Source of the DNA: a virus
DNA length: 64,000 nucleotides
Direction: 5' to 3' (one strand)
Virus record (IMG/VR): IMGVR_UViG_3300018914_000001
Coordinates: 62,001 to 126,000 of that record
This document shows, one piece after another, positions 8,319 to 16,709 of this stretch. Both the position numbers and the translations under genes were made by a program. Each line of letters opens with the position of its first letter. Positions within the stretch are counted from its first letter, which is position 1. The notes below the pieces were generated by a model. That model was not told the origin of the DNA, ran no database searches, and saw nothing but the letters and a program-made list of their open reading frames with translations.

Positions 8319-8334
8319 GTGCAATGTTCAACAG

Positions 8335-8517
8335 TTAGGGCTTTTCTTGGCTCTCAGCAATCAACTCTGAGAGCGGGCGAACAGGGATAATCAGCAAACT
8401 CCCATCTCTTCGCATGTCAGTCTTGTATTGACCGCCGCCCAACTGCTTGTTGATGGCTTCCAAGTCTACAGAGGCAGTACCATCAGGAGTAAACTTTACA
8501 AAGTCCATTTTCTCCAT
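8335..8517 (-). CDS. Hypothetical 60-aa protein
   Basis: ATG at 8517 after AAAGGAGTGTTAAAT. Its TAA stop lies in the basal arm of the next stem-loop. Sequence MEKMDFVKFTPDGTASVDLE..., with a C-terminal IIPVRPLSELIAESQ helix. Unknown function. Confidence 0.7.
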   Translation of the reverse strand: MEKMDFVKFTPDGTASVDLEAINKQLGGGQYKTDMRRDGSLLIIPVRPLSELIAESQEKP

Positions 8518-8604
8518 ATTTAACACTCCTTTTATTTTTGGTAACAGTATTAACTGTTCCATATACTAGGCGTTAACATAGCAGTTAACGCCTGTTAGCA
8601 ACAG

Positions 8605-8856
8605 CTAATTTTGTTTTTTGTAGAACTCCTCTAATTCTTCATCATAGTTTGACTCTACCCATTCAAGAATACAGTAACCCCCTTCCTCTATAATGGACTC
8701 TGAAGGGAAATATTGATCTTCACTTCTGTTATCTAAAGTGAAAATAACAACATTTGTCTTTTTATCAGACACCACTAGTTTTTTATATTCGAACCAACCC
8801 ACTTTGCAATACTGATATTCAACTTTAATTTTATCTTTAAATTTCCATTCGATCAT
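8605..8856 (-). CDS. Hypothetical acidic 83-aa protein
   Basis: ATG at 8856 after AAAGGAGCTAATCTT. Beta-rich N-terminal half, strongly acidic C-terminus (WVESNYDEELEEFYKKQN). Acidic mini-proteins in early phage regions often inhibit host enzymes; that is only a possibility here. Confidence 0.7.
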   Translation of the reverse strand: MIEWKFKDKIKVEYQYCKVGWFEYKKLVVSDKKTNVVIFTLDNRSEDQYFPSESIIEEGGYCILEWVESNYDEELEEFYKKQN

Positions 8857-8934
8857 AAGATTAGCTCCTTTATATTTTGTTAACTGCTCAATCGTACCCT
8901 CTCACTAATAGCAGAAAAGGGTACTGTTCAACAG

Positions 8935-9168
8935 TTAAAAAGGAAGGCAATTGCATCCTTGCGTCCCTTTGCAATGCTCACCCCAACATTTATTAACGTT
9001 CGCTGGCGGCTTAGGGTGTATGCAGTTAAACTTAAAAGCAACATGTTCATACTTGACGTAAAAGGGTACGCCGCGCCTTTTCCTGCTCTTTTTGTACTCT
9101 AAGTCAGTCATTCCATTACTGCCTACTTCCTCCTCACCCATCAGTTCCCAATGTCTCCAATCGCGCAT
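8935..9168 (-). CDS. Hypothetical Cys-rich-tail protein, 77 aa
   Basis: ATG at 9168 after AAAGGCGGTTGTTAAT. The last 30 residues contain four Cys and two His (CIHP, KCWGEHCKG, CNC), possibly one metal site. The N-terminal half is basic (KKSRKRRGV). Confidence 0.65.
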   Translation of the reverse strand: MRDWRHWELMGEEEVGSNGMTDLEYKKSRKRRGVPFYVKYEHVAFKFNCIHPKPPANVNKCWGEHCKGTQGCNCLPF

Positions 9169-9291
9169 ATTAACAACCGCCTTTCAGGGTCATTGTTACC
9201 AACTTCGATTTTTTTTAACCATTTAGTCTCCTCCTTTACTTTAATTTAACCACTCAATCGCCCTCATCCTGTAGATGAAGGCTGTCAATGG

Positions 9292-9528
9292 TTAAAGGTA
9301 TCTACGAGTGCAAAACTCTACTCTTTTTAATACTTCTTCTAAGGCAGATGTATAGCCAGCAAAAACAGGACTATCATTCAACTGTCTTAACGTATAACGA
9401 ATTTCGATTAAATAATGAAATGCCACATCACCACTGATATGCCCCGCATTAACATCCTTTGAAATACTATCTATTCGCTCATTGTAGATTCGTGCCAATT
9501 CAACTAAAGCATCTGCCATATTTTTCAT
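9292..9528 (-). CDS. Hypothetical helical 78-aa protein
   Basis: ATG at 9528 after AAGGAGTGACTAAGT. Predicted all-helical (ALVELARIYNERIDSISKDV...). No known motif. Confidence 0.7.
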   Translation of the reverse strand: MKNMADALVELARIYNERIDSISKDVNAGHISGDVAFHYLIEIRYTLRQLNDSPVFAGYTSALEEVLKRVEFCTRRYL

Positions 9529-9622
9529 ACTTAGTCACTCCTTAAAAGGTTACTTTCATAGAGTTTAACTGCTCAATCGAGTGCTATGGTTTACATAGCA
9601 CTCTGTTCAACAGTTAAAGTCT

Positions 9623-9826
9623 TTACCGTTGCCTTTCTGGTAAATGAACCTGCTCCATTCCAAGCTGAATGGTTTGTTCAATAGTAACAGAGACTTTCAC
9701 ACTTCCGTCTCTGTAGAGGCGAATTGTGTCGCCTCCTTCAAACCATAGCTCGATATAGTCAAGTGCCTGATGTGTTTTTTGCAGGGTTTTACCTTCAAAG
9801 GTATTGATTCCTACTTCTTTTGCCAT
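9623..9826 (-). CDS. Hypothetical 67-aa protein
   Basis: ATG at 9826 after AGGAGTGATAAACA. Mostly beta (YIELWFEGGDTIRLYRDGSV) with a helical tail. No recognised family. Confidence 0.65.
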   Translation of the reverse strand: MAKEVGINTFEGKTLQKTHQALDYIELWFEGGDTIRLYRDGSVKVSVTIEQTIQLGMEQVHLPERQR

Positions 9827-9911
9827 TGTTTATCACTCCTAGTTTAAATTTAACTGCTCAACTGAGTACCTTATATTGTAAGGTACTCTATCAGCGGTCA
9901 ATATAGAGTCC

Positions 9912-10088
9912 TTAAATTAGGTTGTGTTCTTTTGCGATGCTTGCCACGTCTTCCATACTTTGTTGAGACATATATACACATGACTCTCCTTTCTCTACTC
10001 TGTACTCTCTTGTCTCTATATCTTGTGAGACTAAGCACTCTCCATTGTTATACCATCTTTCAATAATCTTTTGAATTAACTCTTCCAT
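9912..10088 (-). CDS. Hypothetical 58-aa protein
   Basis: ATG at 10088 after AGGAGGAAGGTTGA. MEELIQKIIERWYNNGECL... with a C-terminal helix (SMEDVASIAKEHNLI). Flanked by array stem-loops at 9850-9900 and 10113-10165. Unknown function. Confidence 0.65.
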   Translation of the reverse strand: MEELIQKIIERWYNNGECLVSQDIETREYRVEKGESCVYMSQQSMEDVASIAKEHNLI

Positions 10089-10161
10089 TCAACCTTCCTC
10101 CTTGTTTGTAAATTTAACTGCTCAATGAACCGCCTTAACTTATAAGGCGGTCTATCAACAG

Positions 10162-10584
10162 CTAACCGTTAAGAAGTTTGAATAGTGCCTCTTCATTCAC
10201 ATCTGTAGTATAGATGTGAATGTGAATGTTATGATTGATAAGCACATCTTTAAAACTTTCGTGAACTGTCAATTCATCCCCTTCCATAAAAGTGTATTGA
10301 CCTAGACTAAGAATGGCATTGAGACTTATTACACCCTCTAGCAACGTATATCGGTTGCTGATAGTGTTGTATGTGTAAACGATATCAATACTCAATGGCT
10401 CTCTTGCTTCGCGAATCCATTTCTGAACTTTTTCGTATTTCACAATATTAGTAGCCTGAATGTCGCTTCGCTCTGTCGGAAGCCCCAACTGTTGCACTAG
10501 CGGAAGCACATAGGGATGCAGGATAGAAGTCATGAAATGATTCTTTTCAATTTGCACAAATTCAGCTACATTGTTTTTAAACAT
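10162..10584 (-). CDS. Diverged ParB/Srx-fold-like protein, 140 aa
   Basis: ATG at 10584 after AAGGAGTGTTGACA. Residues about 53-91 (VQKWIREAREPLSIDIVYTY, then YTLLEGVISLNAI) parallel the core of the 143-aa protein at 6979-7410, including hydrophobic spacing and the 'G...L.AI' helix. The Arg of the ParB box is missing, so nucleotide binding may be lost. Possibly a duplicated, decayed paralogue. Confidence 0.5.
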   Translation of the reverse strand: MFKNNVAEFVQIEKNHFMTSILHPYVLPLVQQLGLPTERSDIQATNIVKYEKVQKWIREAREPLSIDIVYTYNTISNRYTLLEGVISLNAILSLGQYTFMEGDELTVHESFKDVLINHNIHIHIYTTDVNEEALFKLLNG

Positions 10585-10659
10585 TGTCAACACTCCTTAG
10601 TTGTTTTTAACTGCTCAATTGAACACCCTAGAGTATAAGGTGCTCTGTTCAACAGTCAG

Positions 10660-10851
10660 TTATGCTTGGTAAATCTTCAATTGTTCTTCAAATTTGTAGA
10701 CACGTTCCATGCATTCATAATACTTTTGCAACCAGAAGTCTTTATTCTGATAATGCGGACTTTCAAACCTTTTAAGGCAACTTTCTGCATTTCTCAATGC
10801 TAATTCAATATTTTGTTCGAGTATGCAAATTTCAACGTACCATCTGTTCAA
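10660..10851 (-). CDS. Hypothetical helical 63-aa protein, TTG start
   Basis: TTG at 10851 follows AAGGGGTTGATTTAA; no ATG is available in frame nearby. Helical throughout, with aromatic residues (WLQKYYECMERVYKFEEQL). Flanked by array stem-loops. Confidence 0.6.
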   Translation of the reverse strand: MNRWYVEICILEQNIELALRNAESCLKRFESPHYQNKDFWLQKYYECMERVYKFEEQLKIYQA

Positions 10852-10921
10852 TTAAATCAACCCCTTATATTTTTAACTGCTCAATTGAACACATTACATT
10901 GTAATGTGTTCTGTTCAACAG

Positions 10922-11170
10922 TTAGGGCACATAGTTCATTTCAATTGAAACCTCATTAAGCAAGCACCATGTATAAACCATGCCAGCAATGTATTTTGAC
11001 TTGCACTCTTCCACCTTGCCCTTTAACACTAGTGTTCCCCATCCATTTTGCTCAGGTCGTTTAAATAATACCACCTCATCTGTAAAGTGCTTTACGAATC
11101 CACCAAGTCTACGCATATCGCTAGTATTGATTTTAGCTACTCCAATTTCCCATTCTTCAACATAAGCCAT
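10922..11170 (-). CDS. Hypothetical 82-aa protein
   Basis: ATG at 11170 after AAGGAGTGTTAACA. Beta-rich (GWGTLVLKGKVEECKSKYIAG...). No recognised domain. Confidence 0.7.
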   Translation of the reverse strand: MAYVEEWEIGVAKINTSDMRRLGGFVKHFTDEVVLFKRPEQNGWGTLVLKGKVEECKSKYIAGMVYTWCLLNEVSIEMNYVP

Positions 11171-11245
11171 TGTTAACACTCCTTTGTAATTGTTTAACTG
11201 CTCAATCACCCACGCTTATTAGGTTAAGTGTGGGTTGTTCAACAG

Positions 11246-11509
11246 TTAAGAGCATGGTTCAAATTTTAACCTATGTGCAAAACAATAACCATTGATCCAG
11301 ATTTTTAGTCTTTCCTGAAACTGTTTACTTGCAACGGCTTGATCTGTTAGATGAATGTAAAAACTTACAACATCTCTAACTGCATCTTCGATGATTTCAT
11401 AGCCGTAGCTTAGGGTGATACCCATTTCCATCTTAACATCATTGACAAGCATTAAACGATGTGCTTGACTAATTTTTTTAACATATCCAATTCTTACTTT
11501 ATCTTGCAT
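11246..11509 (-). CDS. Hypothetical 87-aa protein
   Basis: ATG at 11509 after AAGGGAGTGATTGAAA. Basic N-terminus (MQDKVRIGYVKKISQAHR) followed by helices and a C-terminal Cys. Unknown. Confidence 0.65.
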   Translation of the reverse strand: MQDKVRIGYVKKISQAHRLMLVNDVKMEMGITLSYGYEIIEDAVRDVVSFYIHLTDQAVASKQFQERLKIWINGYCFAHRLKFEPCS

Positions 11510-11582
11510 TTTCAATCACTCCCTTGGTTATTATTCAACTGTTCAATCGAACACTCTATATTTAGAGTGCTCTGTTCAACAA

Positions 11583-11858
11583 TTAAATAACTTTATAATC
11601 ACGTGCTACAATATTTTCAGCACATCCGAATGTTTTACCTGTATTAAGATTGCGAAGATTGAAAACTCTATAATCAGGCTTTCCAGTAGGATAGCCATGA
11701 CTGTCAACATGTACCTCCATCCAATGTCCTTCAACATGGTATACATCACCGCTTATGATGCATTGAACATTCATGCCGTCTTGTAGGAACTCAGAGCGTC
11801 CTTCTAAATCTTGCCCCAACATTTCCTGAATCATGATACGATGTTTTCTTTTTAACAA
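11583..11858 (-). CDS. Hypothetical 91-aa protein, TTG start
   Basis: A TTG at 11858 is preferred because it lies 8 nt after AAGGAG; the in-frame GTG 9 nt upstream overlaps that site. Basic start (LKRKHRIMIQ), then a beta-rich body. No family recognised. Confidence 0.6.
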   Translation of the reverse strand: MLKRKHRIMIQEMLGQDLEGRSEFLQDGMNVQCIISGDVYHVEGHWMEVHVDSHGYPTGKPDYRVFNLRNLNTGKTFGCAENIVARDYKVI

Positions 11859-11936
11859 GGCAAACACTCCTTAGATATGATAATTGCTCAATTACCCGCA
11901 CTATTAAAATGCGGGCTGTTCAACAGTTATCTCTGT

Positions 11937-12116
11937 TTAAATCTTGTTGATATTAAAAAATCCTTCTTCGATAAAGCCTGTTATTTTCTGTTTTTCTTGA
12001 AGGTCTAACGAATAAGGTCTGATGGGAAGTTCATTTCCATCAGACAATTTAGCCATGTATCCATATTGACCTTGGAATTTTTTGACAACTGTAGCAATGT
12101 AAGTTTTCTTTTTCAT
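11937..12116 (-). CDS. Hypothetical 59-aa protein
   Basis: ATG at 12116 after AAGGAGTGTTCAATT. MKKKTYIATVVKKFQGQYGY... suggests a small beta-barrel (OB or SH3-like) with a basic face. Possible nucleic-acid binder. Confidence 0.6.
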   Translation of the reverse strand: MKKKTYIATVVKKFQGQYGYMAKLSDGNELPIRPYSLDLQEKQKITGFIEEGFFNINKI

Positions 12117-12194
12117 AATTGAACACTCCTTAATATCATTTGAGTTTAAACGCTCAATCGCACACCTTAAACATTAAGGTGTGCTGTTCAACGT

Positions 12195-12434
12195 TTAATA
12201 GTCTACAGTGTCGCCACCCTCATCGTTTATCGTGAAAGTATGGTTCAACCCCTGCTGTTTTGCCCATTCCCTTAGTTGGTCTACAGTTTCGTAAACGTCT
12301 TCCTCTTCAAACAGGGTGCAGTCAGGATATTCCGCGCAAAAAGCAACGCCTGTAATATTCCCCTGCTTATCGCGACTGATTCGCTTGACATACTCTAAAT
12401 TTTCATTGGAGATAGCGAAGTTTTCGTTAGTCAT
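12195..12434 (-). CDS. Hypothetical acidic 79-aa protein
   Basis: ATG at 12434 after AAGGAGTGTTCAAT. Acidic, with a central CAEYPDCTLFEEEDVYE segment. No recognised family. Confidence 0.65.
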   Translation of the reverse strand: MTNENFAISNENLEYVKRISRDKQGNITGVAFCAEYPDCTLFEEEDVYETVDQLREWAKQQGLNHTFTINDEGGDTVDY

Positions 12435-12476
12435 ATTGAACACTCCTTAGATTTTAATAACTGCTCAATGAAGTTG

Positions 12477-12492
12477 TGTTCCACGTGGAACA
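12477..12492. promoter_or_regulatory. parS-like site 3
   Basis: TGTTCCACGTGGAACA is a perfect 16-bp palindrome and matches the Bacillus parS consensus at 15 of 16 positions. It is the tip of stem-loop 12457-12511. Confidence 0.7.
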
Positions 12493-12507
12493 CAACTCTG
12501 TCAACAG

Positions 12508-12864
12508 TTATACTTCGATCTCATCTTGCGTGTACTTGCCACGCAAGCACGAAATGGTGTTTAGGATGTACTCGCAACGCTCTTTGTAATTCCATGTATT
12601 CCAGAAGTCAGCGGGAAAATCTTGACTGTTTTGAAAGAACGTTTCATCCATGATGTCAGCAGATGAAAGCACGTGAACGCCAGCGTATCCCCTTTTGTCA
12701 TTTTCGCTGTAGAGGACGTAAAACAATTCTCCGTTTACTTCCCATTCGTACCATTCGCCGCTGTCCTCACTACCTATTGAGGAAGTAGCCTCCTCAAAGA
12801 TTTCCTCATGAACAGTCAGTTGAATGTTGATAACAGAGGCTTGCTTGACATTGATACTCAACAT
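12508..12864 (-). CDS. Hypothetical acidic 118-aa protein
   Basis: ATG at 12864 after AGAGGAGGTAATGTAAA. Starts 1 nt past the stop of the 77-aa gene with no stem-loop between, so the two share one cassette. Acidic, with a beta-strand region (WEVNGELFYVLYSENDKRGY). Unknown function. Confidence 0.7.
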   Translation of the reverse strand: MLSINVKQASVINIQLTVHEEIFEEATSSIGSEDSGEWYEWEVNGELFYVLYSENDKRGYAGVHVLSSADIMDETFFQNSQDFPADFWNTWNYKERCEYILNTISCLRGKYTQDEIEV

Positions 12865-12865
12865 T

Positions 12866-13099
12866 TTACATTACCTCCTCTATTGTAACACCAGTTTTAA
12901 CAACTTGAATTTCAACACCAACATTAGAAGGGTTAAACGGCCTATCAACTTTTCGCCTCTTATTAATTTTAAACTTATTAGTAAGAGGTTTAATATTGAG
13001 ATTGTCGCCATCAACCTCTTCTACATATGCGTAGAAATTGTTAATGGGATTCTCGTATTGAATTAGAATAACGTCACCTTGCTTAACCTGTTCTGTCAT
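12866..13099 (-). CDS. Small SH3/KOW-like protein, 77 aa
   Basis: ATG at 13099 after AAAGGAGTGTTAACAAC. VKQGDVILIQYENPINN and AYVEEVDGDNLNIKPL have the turn and strand pattern of a small barrel, followed by a basic KFKINKRRKVDR stretch. Coupled to the 118-aa gene. Confidence 0.6.
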   Translation of the reverse strand: MTEQVKQGDVILIQYENPINNFYAYVEEVDGDNLNIKPLTNKFKINKRRKVDRPFNPSNVGVEIQVVKTGVTIEEVM

Positions 13100-13212
13100 G
13101 TTGTTAACACTCCTTTGTTGATAAACTTAATCGCACTCACTTGTAAAATGAGTGCTGTTAAGTACATCATAAGTTTACTTTAATGAATTGAATAATTGTT
13201 ACACTTAATTCT

Positions 13213-13392
13213 TTACTTGTGCTTAGGGGCATCCATTTGCTTCCTTTTAGTTTTAAGTACACCTTTCCCCTGACTACCTTGCCCACAACTCGTATCATGA
13301 TTCTCTGCCCCTTTTTTTCGCCGTTGAGCCTCTTTTAAACCTTGTCTATAGGCATCTTCGATGTCTTTAGCGTTGAACTCAGAGATAGACAT
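13213..13392 (-). CDS. Hypothetical basic 59-aa protein
   Basis: ATG at 13392 after AGGAGGGGTTGCA. Helix (SEFNAKDIEDAYRQGLKEAQ), then a disordered Lys/Arg/His-rich tail. Could contact nucleic acid; unproven. Confidence 0.6.
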   Translation of the reverse strand: MSISEFNAKDIEDAYRQGLKEAQRRKKGAENHDTSCGQGSQGKGVLKTKRKQMDAPKHK

Positions 13393-13465
13393 TGCAACCC
13401 CTCCTAGTGTATGGCTTAAAAGCTCAATTGCCCTCACTTATATTTAAATGAAGGCTGTTCAACTT

Positions 13466-13684
13466 TTAATTCTCATCATGTACGGTAAAAGAGTAGCCTA
13501 ATTTGTTAAGTAAGTGCATTATCATCCACGACAATTCTTTGTCGTAAAATATATAGGACTCTTCATACTTATCAGTTGTTTTGACATCTCCATTGGGCAA
13601 GAGTCCAGCGTAATATAGCTTTTTGTTGTCATCATGCAAATACCAACCGTTAAATTCCTCTAATTCGATAAACTCTTCTACCAT
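13466..13684 (-). CDS. Hypothetical acidic 72-aa protein
   Basis: ATG at 13684 after AAGGGGTGTTAACT. Acidic, aromatic (VEEFIELEEFNGWYLHDDNK). No motif. Confidence 0.65.
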   Translation of the reverse strand: MVEEFIELEEFNGWYLHDDNKKLYYAGLLPNGDVKTTDKYEESYIFYDKELSWMIMHLLNKLGYSFTVHDEN

Positions 13685-13753
13685 AGTTAACACCCCTTAA
13701 ATTTAGTGTAACACCATTCGACACACGAGCCTGTCGTGCGTCTTAGCTGTCAA

Positions 13754-14047
13754 CTATTTGAGAAACAAGCACCCATAAGAGAAGATAAAAATGTCATGCC
13801 CAGCTTCCTTAAATGCCTGTTGGATTTCCAGATTATCACTAAACTTGATTTTTTCTTTCTCCATCCAACTTAATGAGTTAAGATACTCTGATGTCAAGCC
13901 TATACGTTTGATACTAACATTATCTAAGTTAAGTGCATACTCATATTGTTGAATTAACTCAGGTAGAGTGTCAAATTTAGACTCACCTTCACACCAACTA
14001 TTGACAGCGTTATACCAGCCTACAGCGATACCATATTTTTTAATCAT
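13754..14047 (-). CDS. Hypothetical 97-aa protein
   Basis: ATG at 14047 after AAGGAGTGTTTTG. Helical with WYNAVNSWCEGESK near the N-terminus. Flanked by stem-loops 13708-13753 and 14070-14112. Unknown. Confidence 0.65.
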   Translation of the reverse strand: MIKKYGIAVGWYNAVNSWCEGESKFDTLPELIQQYEYALNLDNVSIKRIGLTSEYLNSLSWMEKEKIKFSDNLEIQQAFKEAGHDIFIFSYGCLFLK

Positions 14048-14114
14048 CAAAACACTCCTTTCAAATTAACAAACTTAATCACGTCCACCTATTAGATGGA
14101 CGCTGTTAAGTGAG

Positions 14115-14300
14115 TTAATCTTTAAAGGGAACTCCTGTTTGACATCCATTAACAGGGCAAATATATATGCATCCTTTGTACATAACACCATCAATGATGG
14201 GAATAAAATCTTCTCCATATTCCGCTTGTGTTTCTTCATTCCATTCACGTTCATCAGAAACGGCACTGCAAGCAGGACATTGAACGTTATTTTGACTCAT
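14115..14300 (-). CDS. Zinc-ribbon mini-protein, 61 aa
   Basis: ATG at 14300 after AGGAGGAGTTGATTAA. Two Cys pairs, CPAC near residue 8 and CPVNGC near 50, form a zinc ribbon. Such folds bind RNA polymerase, DNA or translation factors; the partner here is unknown. Confidence 0.75.
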   Translation of the reverse strand: MSQNNVQCPACSAVSDEREWNEETQAEYGEDFIPIIDGVMYKGCIYICPVNGCQTGVPFKD

Positions 14301-14368
14301 TTAATCAACTCCTCCTTTATTTAACAACTCAATCACGTTCACCTGTTAGATGAACGTTGTTCAGTGTG

Positions 14369-14593
14369 TTAAATGCGACTATGATTTTTAAGATAGTCTT
14401 CTATCTCATTCCAAATTGAAGAGATGTAAGGTATTTTAAATCCATAATCAATAGAAATTAGCTTTCGCTCTTTTATAACAAAAGTAAATTCATGCCGATG
14501 TGAACACTCATTGTAATAAAACTCTATCACACCCACAAAATCCCCTTCACCATCTTTGATAATATCGACAAATTCGTATAATTTTTCACCCAT
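14369..14593 (-). CDS. Hypothetical 74-aa protein
   Basis: ATG at 14593 after AAGGGGGTGGTAGGC. Beta-rich, with YNECSHRHEFTFVIK centrally. No recognised domain. Confidence 0.65.
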   Translation of the reverse strand: MGEKLYEFVDIIKDGEGDFVGVIEFYYNECSHRHEFTFVIKERKLISIDYGFKIPYISSIWNEIEDYLKNHSRI

Positions 14594-14686
14594 GCCTACC
14601 ACCCCCTTCTTATCGTTAAAATACTTGTTTTATAGAGCTTAACTGCTCAATTAAGTCCCTTATGAAATAAGGGACTCTATCAACAG

Positions 14687-14911
14687 TTACGCAAAGTCTA
14701 ATTCATAATCATACAAAGAGAAAGGAATGTTGGTTCCATCTTCTGTTTGCAAGTCATAGAGCGCACATCCTGCGGTTTCATCGAATCCTCTGTGTTCATC
14801 TCGACTAGTTGCCACACTTGCTACGGTAAGAACCATACCCATGTATTCTTCATAGTTTTCATTGTCACTGTCAATTACCACTTCATCACCAACATTAAAG
14901 TTTTGAATCAT
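14687..14911 (-). CDS. Small beta-barrel-like protein, 74 aa
   Basis: ATG at 14911 after AGGGGGTGTTATCAAA. NFNVGDEVVIDSDNENYEEY followed by MVLTVASV resembles KOW/SH3-like small barrels. The in-frame ATG 69 nt upstream is inside the stem-loop and is rejected. Confidence 0.6.
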   Translation of the reverse strand: MIQNFNVGDEVVIDSDNENYEEYMGMVLTVASVATSRDEHRGFDETAGCALYDLQTEDGTNIPFSLYDYELDFA

Positions 14912-14983
14912 TTTGATAACACCCCCTAATTTTATTAACTGCTCAATTAAACACCCTAGCTTGTAGGGTGTTCTGTTCAACAG

Positions 14984-15220
14984 TTAAAATTGGTTTATTT
15001 TTTTCCAAAATTTTTCAAAGTCTTCATCAACCTTATCCTGATATTCCCATTTAAACAGTGTGTGGAATTTTTGCTTGGTTATTACCTCACTTCCGTTCTC
15101 CAAGAAAACCATCACCATTACTTCTTCTTCTCCTTGCACATCTTCAGCGTAATATTCACCACCAATTACAATAAAACTTTCGCCAACTAAAGTCGATTGT
15201 TGAGCAATAACTTTATACAT
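14984..15220 (-). CDS. Hypothetical 78-aa protein
   Basis: ATG at 15220 after AAAGGGGTGTTGGT. Beta strands (GESFIVIGGEYYAEDVQGEE, then VMVMVFLENGSE). Similar in size and fold pattern to the 74-aa neighbour; homology not shown. Confidence 0.65.
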   Translation of the reverse strand: MYKVIAQQSTLVGESFIVIGGEYYAEDVQGEEEVMVMVFLENGSEVITKQKFHTLFKWEYQDKVDEDFEKFWKKINQF

Positions 15221-15290
15221 ACCAACACCCCTTTTTGTTAAGTTGACTGTTCAATTAGTTACAGGAGTATTCCTGTAACCTGTTCAACAG

Positions 15291-15593
15291 TCATATAGTC
15301 TTTCTGCACAACCCTTTCACAATACACGTGTTACACATTGCAACGCCTTCCTCAGTGAGACTTCCACATTCGCAATTGCGTGTAATTGTCTTAATAAGGC
15401 TGTCAATTGCCGCTTCAGCCTTACTAAGACCTCTGTAAGTAGTTTCTGTGATAATGGTTCTATCTTTTCTCAGGTGTCTTACGATCAACGTCTTAGGGCT
15501 AGGATTAACCACTATAACATTTTCAATTTGAGGATGTACCCACGCGCTTCCAAGCTGAACGAATCCGTTTTCTCCTAGCTTTTCTTTGAGCAT
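15291..15593 (-). CDS. Protein with C-terminal Cys cluster, 100 aa
   Basis: ATG at 15593 after AAGGAGTGATAAAT. The C-terminal 28 residues hold six Cys (NCECGS, MCNTC, GLCRK), likely one or two metal sites. The N-terminal part is basic and beta-rich. Confidence 0.7.
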   Translation of the reverse strand: MLKEKLGENGFVQLGSAWVHPQIENVIVVNPSPKTLIVRHLRKDRTIITETTYRGLSKAEAAIDSLIKTITRNCECGSLTEEGVAMCNTCIVKGLCRKTI

Positions 15594-15661
15594 ATTTATC
15601 ACTCCTTGTAATTGTTAACTGCTCAATCGCCCACACTGTTTAAATGTGAGCTGTTCAACAG

Positions 15662-15931
15662 TTATTTACGTTTCGGCTTGCCTTCCTCATCGTATGTGTC
15701 AGGATCAGCGCCAGTGCAATTCCAACCAAACATGGAACCCATCTCCATAGCCGCTCTTTGGGCTTTAGTAACGCCCAAGGTAGCGTTTAATTCATCCGCT
15801 GGGCGTTGATCTTTGCTTTTCCAGAAGCCCATTTCACCGCGCTTCAGCAGGATAATTTCACCTGTACTGCGAAGCGTTCCGTAACAAAACTCAGGCAATT
15901 TGTGTTCAATTTCATGATAAAAAACAGTCAT
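15662..15931 (-). CDS. Hypothetical 89-aa protein
   Basis: ATG at 15931 after AAAGGGGTGTTTTAA. Contains a helix (ADELNATLGVTKAQRAAMEM), then a Pro/Lys-rich tail. Unknown. Confidence 0.65.
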   Translation of the reverse strand: MTVFYHEIEHKLPEFCYGTLRSTGEIILLKRGEMGFWKSKDQRPADELNATLGVTKAQRAAMEMGSMFGWNCTGADPDTYDEEGKPKRK

Positions 15932-16010
15932 TTAAAACACCCCTTTAATGTATTAGCTTGATTAACAAGCTCAATCGCACCTACTTAATAAGTAGGTGCT
16001 GTTCAGCAAG

Positions 16011-16316
16011 TTAAATATCATATAGATCAATTGCATTATTAGGATTAAGAATTTTAATTTGAGTCCTCACCTGTTCATGGCATCCATTGCCCGCATTGCG
16101 CCAAAATTGGAAGGTTGCATACTCTTTTAGTCTTCTCCAATCAACTTTCTCAATTGTATGATAAGATTCATTGAATAGAATATCAATGTCTTCTTTTGGG
16201 ATAGTATCGCACGTTAACATATAACTGAGAATGTTTTGAGCAAAATCCTTGTCCTCAAACAGCACTAACCCATGAATGGCTGTTCTCATGTTGCGATAAT
16301 TAATAGCATAAATCAT
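16011..16316 (-). CDS. Hypothetical helical 101-aa protein
   Basis: ATG at 16316 after AAGGGGTGCTGAAT. All-helical, with two Cys (LTCDTIPKED, GNGCHEQ). No recognised family. Confidence 0.65.
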   Translation of the reverse strand: MIYAINYRNMRTAIHGLVLFEDKDFAQNILSYMLTCDTIPKEDIDILFNESYHTIEKVDWRRLKEYATFQFWRNAGNGCHEQVRTQIKILNPNNAIDLYDI

Positions 16317-16393
16317 ATTCAGCACCCCTTTTCACCTTGTGTTTTAACAAGCTCAATTAGAAGGTTAACGCTGTTAACCTTCTTATCAGCATG

Positions 16394-16633
16394 TTAATTA
16401 ATGTAAGCCAGCGAAACTTCAATTTCTTTGCTGTTGAGGACTTGAATTTTCTTATCGAACATTTCCACGTCATCTTCATAGCTTTTCATCCCTGCCATGA
16501 CAACGCGCTGGACAGCTTTAGGAAGACACGAAAATTGTGTAGTAAGAATAAACGATTCAAGCTCTTCAATATCACGCTCTAAGCCCGCCTTGCTCTTAAT
16601 CATGTTGTACTTTTTGTCACGTTGAAATTCCAT
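16394..16633 (-). CDS. Hypothetical helical 79-aa protein
   Basis: ATG at 16633 after AGGGAGAGTGCTAAAT. Basic start (EFQRDKKYNMIKSK), then helices. Unknown. Confidence 0.65.
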   Translation of the reverse strand: MEFQRDKKYNMIKSKAGLERDIEELESFILTTQFSCLPKAVQRVVMAGMKSYEDDVEMFDKKIQVLNSKEIEVSLAYIN

Positions 16634-16709
16634 ATTTAGCACTCTCCCTAGAATTGGTAGCTTAATTGCTCCATTGGTGGACACTTTAACAGTGTTCACC
16701 TAGCAACAA

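Noticed and set aside
14075-14266. 63-codon minus-strand frame
   Set aside because: Overlaps the zinc-ribbon gene at 14115-14300 in another frame and lacks a ribosome site.
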